Below the pieces are notes generated by a model that saw only the letters and a list, made by a program, of their open reading frames with translations, searched no databases and was not told the DNA's origin. A stretch of 10,500 nt of DNA from Barnesiella sp. (GTDB lineage: Bacteria; Bacteroidota; Bacteroidia; Bacteroidales; Muribaculaceae). The first letter of the stretch is position 1, and each line of letters begins with the position of its first letter. The position numbers and the translations under genes are program-made. Shown here one piece after another: positions 6,747-10,500 of the stretch. The DNA lies in contig JAAVEX010000082.1 of assembly GCA_014801065.1 (NCBI GenBank), positions 8,916 to 19,415 on the forward strand, written 5' to 3'.

Positions 6747-7334
6747 ATGTTTGACGACGAAGACTACGATGACTATTTTCTGGATGAGGACGAGGGCGAA
6801 AACGAACCCGCCCGTCGGCCCCAAACGCCTACGTACAATAGCCACTCCGCCACACCCCGCGCGGGCGAAACGATAAATTTCGGCAACGGCCATGAAAATC
6901 ATGAGCCGGAGACCGACCGCAGCGAGGGCTGCATGAACGGTTTGTTGCGGCGGTTGGGCTGCGGATGTCTGGCAGCAGTTCTGATCGCCATAATCGTAGG
7001 CGGAGCGATTGGATATTTCCGGTATCTCACACCGACGGTTGAAGATGCGGTGATGGATGTCAACGTGCTTCGCGTGGAAAAACGAGGCACGATGTTCAAG
7101 ACCTACGAGGCAGAGGTGGCCGACCCGTCGGCACTTGCCGGAGCGTCGAACGATGCCTACACGCGGATGCGTGCCGTCAGCGTGGCCAACGAAAGCGTGG
7201 CCCGCAAGCTTCAGGATCTGCAGTCGACGGGGCGCACGGTTCGCCTCCGCTACTGCCAGTATGCGTCGACACTCCCGTGGCGCGGCGAATCGAAAACAGT
7301 GATCACCGAGGTGCTCCCTTCAAATGATCAATAG
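6747..7334 (+). CDS. Single-pass membrane protein of unknown function, conserved in Bacteroidales
   Basis: This protein has 195 residues. Residues 1-20 are strongly acidic (MFDDEDYDDYFLDEDEGENE), and 21-62 are polar and probably disordered. A Cys- and Gly-rich membrane helix spans about 70-90 (GCGCLAAVLIAIIVGGAIGY). The rest, about 92-195, should lie in the periplasm and carries the best-conserved features: VEKRGTMFKTYEAEV near 110-124 and STLPWRGESKTVI near 174-186. I recall similar Bacteroides proteins with the same KRGTxFKTYE and STLPWRGES motifs, sometimes carrying an unsupported 6-phosphogluconate dehydrogenase label; nothing here resembles that enzyme. The gene follows the flippase-like gene by 24 bases with no promoter in between, so shared transcription is likely. 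The function is unknown. Confidence 0.85.
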   Translation: MFDDEDYDDYFLDEDEGENEPARRPQTPTYNSHSATPRAGETINFGNGHENHEPETDRSEGCMNGLLRRLGCGCLAAVLIAIIVGGAIGYFRYLTPTVEDAVMDVNVLRVEKRGTMFKTYEAEVADPSALAGASNDAYTRMRAVSVANESVARKLQDLQSTGRTVRLRYCQYASTLPWRGESKTVITEVLPSNDQ

Positions 7335-7365
7335 CGTCAGTTCGACAAAATTGAGCAAAGATAGG

Positions 7366-7397
7366 TTTGGACTTGACGGAAATTTAGACTAATTTTG
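7366..7397 (+). promoter_or_regulatory. Consensus promoter of the pfkA-rsmF unit
   Basis: TTTG at 7366-7369, a 20-bp spacer and TAATTTTG at 7390-7397 match the full Bacteroidetes housekeeping promoter. Transcription should begin near 7402-7404, leaving a leader of about 100 nt before the pfkA ATG. Confidence 0.75.
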
Positions 7398-7447
7398 CGA
7401 AAGATCGGGCCACGGCTCTCTGTCGGCGGAAAAAGCTGTCGGATGCG

Positions 7448-7477
7448 ACAATTGCCTTCGGCCGATTGTTATACAAT
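7448..7477 (+). promoter_or_regulatory. Alternative hairpins in the pfkA leader
   Basis: ATTGT at 7465-7469 can pair with ACAAT at 7448-7452, enclosing a GCC-TTC-GGC inner hairpin. It can instead pair with ACAAT at 7473-7477 across a 3-nt TAT loop. The two folds exclude each other and lie 25-54 bases before the pfkA start. It matches no riboswitch class I know, and the stems are short. Confidence 0.3.
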
Positions 7478-7501
7478 AGTTAAAACACATAGCAATATAA
7501 T

Positions 7502-8482
7502 ATGGCAGAAATAAAATGTATCGGTATTCTGACTTCGGGCGGCGACGCTCCGGGCATGAATGCCGCCGTGCGCGCCGTGACGCGTTCGGCAATCTATAGT
7601 GGATTCAAAGTTAAAGGAATCTACCGCGGCTACCGCGGATTGATCTCCGACGAAATCGTGGAATTCAAGACTCAGAATGTGTCAAACATCATCCAGATGG
7701 GCGGCACGATTCTGAAAACGGCTCGCTGTCCGGAATTTCAGACACCCGAAGGCCGCCAGCTTGCCTACGACAATCTGCGCCGCCACGAAATAGACGCACT
7801 CGTGGTGATCGGCGGCGACGGTTCGCTGACCGGCGCACGCATCTTTGCCAATGAGTTCAACCTGCCTATCATCGGCCTGCCCGGAACCATCGACAATGAC
7901 CTCTACGGCACCGACACGACAATTGGCTACGACACAGCCCTCAACACCATCATGGAATGTGTCGACAAAATCCGCGACACTGCCACGAGTCATGAACGCC
8001 TATTCTTCATCGAAGTGATGGGGCGCGATGCCGGATTCCTTGCGCTCAACGGTGCAATAGCAGCCGGAGCCGAAGCGGCTATCATTCCGGAGATCTCAAC
8101 GGAAGTGGACCAGCTTGCGGAACTGATTCAAAACGGATTCCGCAAAAGCAAAAACTCATCGATCGTACTGGTGGCTGAAAGCCCCGTGACGGGCGGTGCA
8201 ATGGGCATGGCCGAACGCGTGAAAAACGAATATCCGGGCTACGACGTGAGAGTATCGATCCTTGGTCACCTGCAACGTGGCGGCTCTCCCACAGCCCACG
8301 ACCGCATCCTGGCCTCGCGTATGGGCGCGGCAGCCATTGATGCTCTTCTCGACGATCAGCGCAATGTGATGATCGGCATACAGAACGACAACATCGTCTA
8401 CGTTCCGTTTACGAAAGCTATCAAAAACGATAAGCCGATCAACCGCGAGCTTCTCGAAACCCTGCGCCGCCTGTCGATCTGA
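7502..8482 (+). CDS. pfkA: ATP-dependent 6-phosphofructokinase
   Basis: This enzyme phosphorylates fructose 6-phosphate to fructose 1,6-bisphosphate in the cytoplasm, the committed step of glycolysis. At 326 residues it is close to the bacterial PfkA length of about 320. [16 protein letters not shown] (11-26) is the nucleotide-binding start. IGGDGS (103-108) has Gly at the position that separates ATP-users from PPi-users (which carry Asp). PGTIDND (127-133) provides the catalytic Asp131, and it has Gly rather than the Lys of PPi enzymes. MGR (173-175), Glu226 and [10 protein letters not shown] (254-263) build the sugar-phosphate site. Arg24 and Arg28 match the E. coli effector-site Arg21 and Arg25, so allosteric control is possible. 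It has its own consensus promoter and a roughly 100-nt leader. The stop codon overlaps the next start by one base (TGATG). Confidence 0.97.
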   Translation: MAEIKCIGILTSGGDAPGMNAAVRAVTRSAIYSGFKVKGIYRGYRGLISDEIVEFKTQNVSNIIQMGGTILKTARCPEFQTPEGRQLAYDNLRRHEIDALVVIGGDGSLTGARIFANEFNLPIIGLPGTIDNDLYGTDTTIGYDTALNTIMECVDKIRDTATSHERLFFIEVMGRDAGFLALNGAIAAGAEAAIIPEISTEVDQLAELIQNGFRKSKNSSIVLVAESPVTGGAMGMAERVKNEYPGYDVRVSILGHLQRGGSPTAHDRILASRMGAAAIDALLDDQRNVMIGIQNDNIVYVPFTKAIKNDKPINRELLETLRRLSI

Positions 8483-9900
8483 TGCAGCTGCCTGAAGAAT
8501 TCCTGCAGCAATTTGCCGATAGCGGCGTCGAAACCCTTAAGAGTCTGGATCGTATGCTCGATTCAGACTCAACAGCTTGTGTCCGTATAAATCCGGCGAA
8601 AAGTGGCGGCGAAACAATGAAAGGAGAGCCGGTTGAATGGTGTCCGGAAGGATTATATCTCCATGATCGCCCGGCGTTTACATTCGATCCCGCCCTCCAT
8701 CAGGGCCGCTACTACGTGCAGGACTCCTCATCGATGTTCATCAGCCATATCATCCGTCAGCTTACCTCCGACGGCGCGCCGGTGAGCTATCTCGATGCGT
8801 GTGCTGCGCCGGGCGGAAAAACCACGGCAGCCCTTGCGGCCCTACCCGAAGGGTCGATCGTGGTGGCAAACGAATATGTGGGTCAGCGAGCGGCAATCCT
8901 GCGGGAAAATCTCGCCAAATGGGGTTATCCCGGAGTGGTGGCGCTTCAAGGCGACACATCGCGCTTTGCTGCCGATGGAGCCACGTTTGACATCATAGCG
9001 GCCGACGTGCCATGCTCCGGCGAAGGGATGATGCGCAAAGACCCGAAAGCTGTGGAGCAATGGTCGCCACGCCTCGTTGAGCAATGCGCTGACCGTCAGC
9101 GTGAGATCCTCGACAATCTCTGGCAAGCCCTGCGCCCGGGAGGTTACCTGATCTACAGCACATGCACCTTCAACCGGCGCGAAAACGAAGATATGGTCGA
9201 GTATCTGATTGACCGCTACGGAGCAGAGCCGGTGGAGATAACCACTGATCCGGACTGGGGAATCATTCCGGCAATAGGATCTGATATCCCCTGCTATCGA
9301 TTCGTTCCGGGTGCGGTCAGAGGGGAAGGACAGTTTATGGCCGTGGTGAGACGCCGTGGCGACGACGCGGAGTCAGCCAGTAGCAGCCGGCGGAAAGAAC
9401 GCCGGAAAGAGAAAGGGGGAAAAGAAGTAGCCAAACGCCATGGCACGAAAGTGCCGCAGCAGGTGTTGGGATATGCTTCGTGGCCTGACGCTACGGAATT
9501 TGACATTGACAGCGCCGGGCGCATACGCGCCATCCTGCCTAACACGGTCGGGCCGGCCATCTACCGCCCTACGCTGATCGTTGGCGAACTGAAAGGAAAA
9601 GACATCGTGCCGAGCCAGGAGCTGGCACTATCCACAATTCTTGACCGCAGCCGGTTTAACGAAGTGGAACTCACTCGAAAACAAGCCATCGACTATCTGC
9701 GCTGTCAAGCCGTAACGCTTCCCGAAGGGACTCCGCGCGGATTCGTGCTCGCCACGTTTGGCGGCTACCCGCTGGGGTGGCTGAAAAACATAGGCAACCG
9801 CGCCAATAATCTCTACCCCAAGTCATGGCGCATACTGTCGGAACCGCCCGCGCCCGACAATAATATGGCAGGATTTGGAGAGGAGGAAAAAAGATCGTAA
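8482..9900 (+). CDS. rsmF: RsmF/NSUN-type RNA (cytosine-5) methyltransferase
   Basis: This SAM-dependent enzyme methylates a cytosine at C5 in RNA, most likely 16S rRNA by analogy with RsmF; the target base is an inference. At 472 residues it matches RsmF-like proteins. An N-terminal VRINP segment (34-38) leads into the Rossmann core. DACAAPGGKTT (105-115) is the SAM-binding motif I, Glu131 follows in ANEYVGQRA, Asp158 lies in QGDTSR, and ADVPCSGEGMMRKD (174-187) is motif IV with Cys178. STCTFNRRENE (226-236) is motif VI with the nucleophile Cys228. Both cysteines of the two-cysteine mechanism are therefore intact. A basic, Lys/Arg-rich linker (about 300-323) leads to a C-terminal domain (about 325-472) of the RsmF RNA-binding type. 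Its ATG overlaps the pfkA stop as TGATG, suggesting translational coupling. The last codon contributes to the promoter of the next gene. Confidence 0.92.
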   Translation: MQLPEEFLQQFADSGVETLKSLDRMLDSDSTACVRINPAKSGGETMKGEPVEWCPEGLYLHDRPAFTFDPALHQGRYYVQDSSSMFISHIIRQLTSDGAPVSYLDACAAPGGKTTAALAALPEGSIVVANEYVGQRAAILRENLAKWGYPGVVALQGDTSRFAADGATFDIIAADVPCSGEGMMRKDPKAVEQWSPRLVEQCADRQREILDNLWQALRPGGYLIYSTCTFNRRENEDMVEYLIDRYGAEPVEITTDPDWGIIPAIGSDIPCYRFVPGAVRGEGQFMAVVRRRGDDAESASSSRRKERRKEKGGKEVAKRHGTKVPQQVLGYASWPDATEFDIDSAGRIRAILPNTVGPAIYRPTLIVGELKGKDIVPSQELALSTILDRSRFNEVELTRKQAIDYLRCQAVTLPEGTPRGFVLATFGGYPLGWLKNIGNRANNLYPKSWRILSEPPAPDNNMAGFGEEEKRS

Positions 9901-9905
9901 TTTTG
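9874..9905 (+). promoter_or_regulatory. Consensus promoter of lptE inside the rsmF 3' end
   Basis: TTTG at 9874-9877, a 20-bp spacer and TAATTTTG at 9898-9905 match the same full pattern and spacing as the pfkA promoter. The rsmF stop codon TAA (9898-9900) forms the first three bases of the -7 element. The lptE ATG is only 5 bases beyond, so the transcript may be leaderless. Confidence 0.65.
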
Positions 9906-9910
9906 TGGCT

Positions 9911-10432
9911 ATGAAATCGGTGAGAAAAATACTGCTAATGCTCACAGTGTCGGCTGTGTCGCTGACGCTCGGAGGGTGCATACCGACGTTTACGCTCAAT
10001 GGCGCCCCGCTTGACTATAATATCTATCACACGGTGCACGTCTCGGAATTCCCGATCCGAGCCGCCTTGGTCTACCCTCCGCTCCAACAGACTTTTGAGA
10101 ACGAACTGCTGAACTATATCACCCGCAATACGCGATTGCAGACCACCGACGGTGCTTCCGACCTCTCGATCGAAGGCGAAATCACACAGTATTTCCTGAC
10201 ACCCCAGGCCGTGACGGAGGACGCATACGCTTCGCGGACACGACTGACCATCGGCGTAAGAGTAAAATACACCGACTCGAAGGCCGAAGGAAAGGATGTG
10301 GACCAGACTTTCACAGCCTATCGTGATTTTGACAGCTCGCAGATGCTCACCGATGTGCAGGATCAGCTGTGTCAGGAAATATCAGAGGAGCTCGTGCAAC
10401 TGATCTACAATGCCACTCTCGGCAACTGGTAA
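9911..10432 (+). CDS. lptE: LptE-family LPS-assembly lipoprotein
   Basis: LptE is the outer-membrane lipoprotein that plugs the LptD barrel and helps place lipopolysaccharide on the cell surface. This 173-residue protein starts with a basic n-region and a hydrophobic stretch ending in the lipobox LGGC, with the lipidated Cys at residue 23. The mature part has the Bacteroidetes LptE pattern: LNGAPLDYN near the start, ALVYPPLQQTFENEL, a DLSIEGEITQYFLTP strand pair, and the C-terminal FDSSQMLTDVQDQLCQEI followed by YNATLGNW. The start chosen is the ATG at 9911. An upstream in-frame TTG at 9875 lies inside rsmF and inside the promoter, and it would put charged residues before the signal peptide. 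LptD is not in the window. A further gene begins 19 bases after the stop. Confidence 0.92.
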   Translation: MKSVRKILLMLTVSAVSLTLGGCIPTFTLNGAPLDYNIYHTVHVSEFPIRAALVYPPLQQTFENELLNYITRNTRLQTTDGASDLSIEGEITQYFLTPQAVTEDAYASRTRLTIGVRVKYTDSKAEGKDVDQTFTAYRDFDSSQMLTDVQDQLCQEISEELVQLIYNATLGNW

Positions 10433-10451
10433 TCCTCAACGCATCGAAAAA

Positions 10452-10500
10452 ATGGAAAAGAAAGACAACGGATTATCACAATTTATCGACATCATGAAAC
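10452..10500 (+). CDS. Start of an unidentified gene, cut by window edge
   Basis: An ATG at 10452, 19 bases after the lptE stop, opens a frame reading MEKKDNGLSQFIDIMK to the window end. The short gap and same strand suggest an operon with lptE. Sixteen residues are too few to assign a family. In other Bacteroidales I recall a small conserved protein and secG downstream of lptE, so this could be the former. Confidence 0.55.
   Translation, partial: MEKKDNGLSQFIDIMK

Noticed and set aside
5828..6754. A 308-codon frame overlapping the flippase-like gene
   Set aside because: The translation is rich in Arg, Cys and His with no membrane helices or motifs, and it overlaps a frame with intact family signatures. 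It is a shadow of codon bias.
9875..9910. Longer N-terminus for LptE from a TTG at 9875
   Set aside because: It would place a charged segment before the lipoprotein signal peptide and overlaps the promoter; the ATG at 9911 gives a standard signal peptide and lipobox.

Overview
The window looks like chromosomal DNA from a member of Bacteroidales, most likely a Muribaculaceae-type gut commensal. Three things point there. The protein families are typical: a secreted GH92 alpha-mannosidase, a Bacteroidetes-type LptE and a conserved Bacteroidales protein of unknown function. Several genes are preceded by the Bacteroidetes promoter signature (TTTG or TTG at -33, 19-20 bp, TAnnTTTG at -7). Recognisable Shine-Dalgarno sites are scarce. 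The family-level placement is an inference; the order-level placement is firmer.

Layout, left to right. (1) 1-884, minus strand: methionyl-tRNA formyltransferase (fmt), cut by the window edge near its C-terminus. (2) 885-1006: divergent promoter region. (3) 1007-3982, plus strand: a GH92 exo-alpha-mannosidase with a signal peptide, and 9 bases later a small membrane protein with a GYF_2 domain, a QQPY-repeat linker and a CD225-like two-helix domain. (4) 3983-4562: a gene-free convergent region with a GNRA-loop hairpin, two near-identical REP-like imperfect palindromes and a third half copy. (5) 4563-5459, minus strand: an AraC-family regulator. (6) 5460-5636: a second divergent promoter region with a small inverted repeat between the promoters. 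(7) 5637-7334, plus strand: a flippase-like polytopic membrane protein (LPG-synthase transmembrane family) and a single-pass protein of unknown function. (8) 7335-7501: a consensus promoter and a roughly 100-nt leader that can fold in two mutually exclusive ways. (9) 7502-9900: ATP-dependent 6-phosphofructokinase overlapping by one base (TGATG) with an RsmF/NSUN-type RNA m5C methyltransferase. (10) 9911-10432: LptE lipoprotein, with its own consensus promoter built across the methyltransferase stop codon. (11) 10452 onward: the first 16 codons of another gene.

The genes form several short transcription units: fmt (translation initiation), mannosidase plus GYF/CD225 protein (alpha-mannan or N-glycan trimming plus an envelope protein), a regulator divergent from an envelope pair, and a pfkA-rsmF-lptE run that links glycolysis, RNA modification and outer-membrane LPS assembly by position only.

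I did not find a clear new defence, mobile or biosynthetic system. The items most worth following up are the REP-like palindromes, the apparently leaderless lptE promoter, the pfkA leader, and the two poorly characterised membrane proteins (3335-3982 and 6747-7334). All family calls come from reading the sequence and from memory of the families; no search was run.
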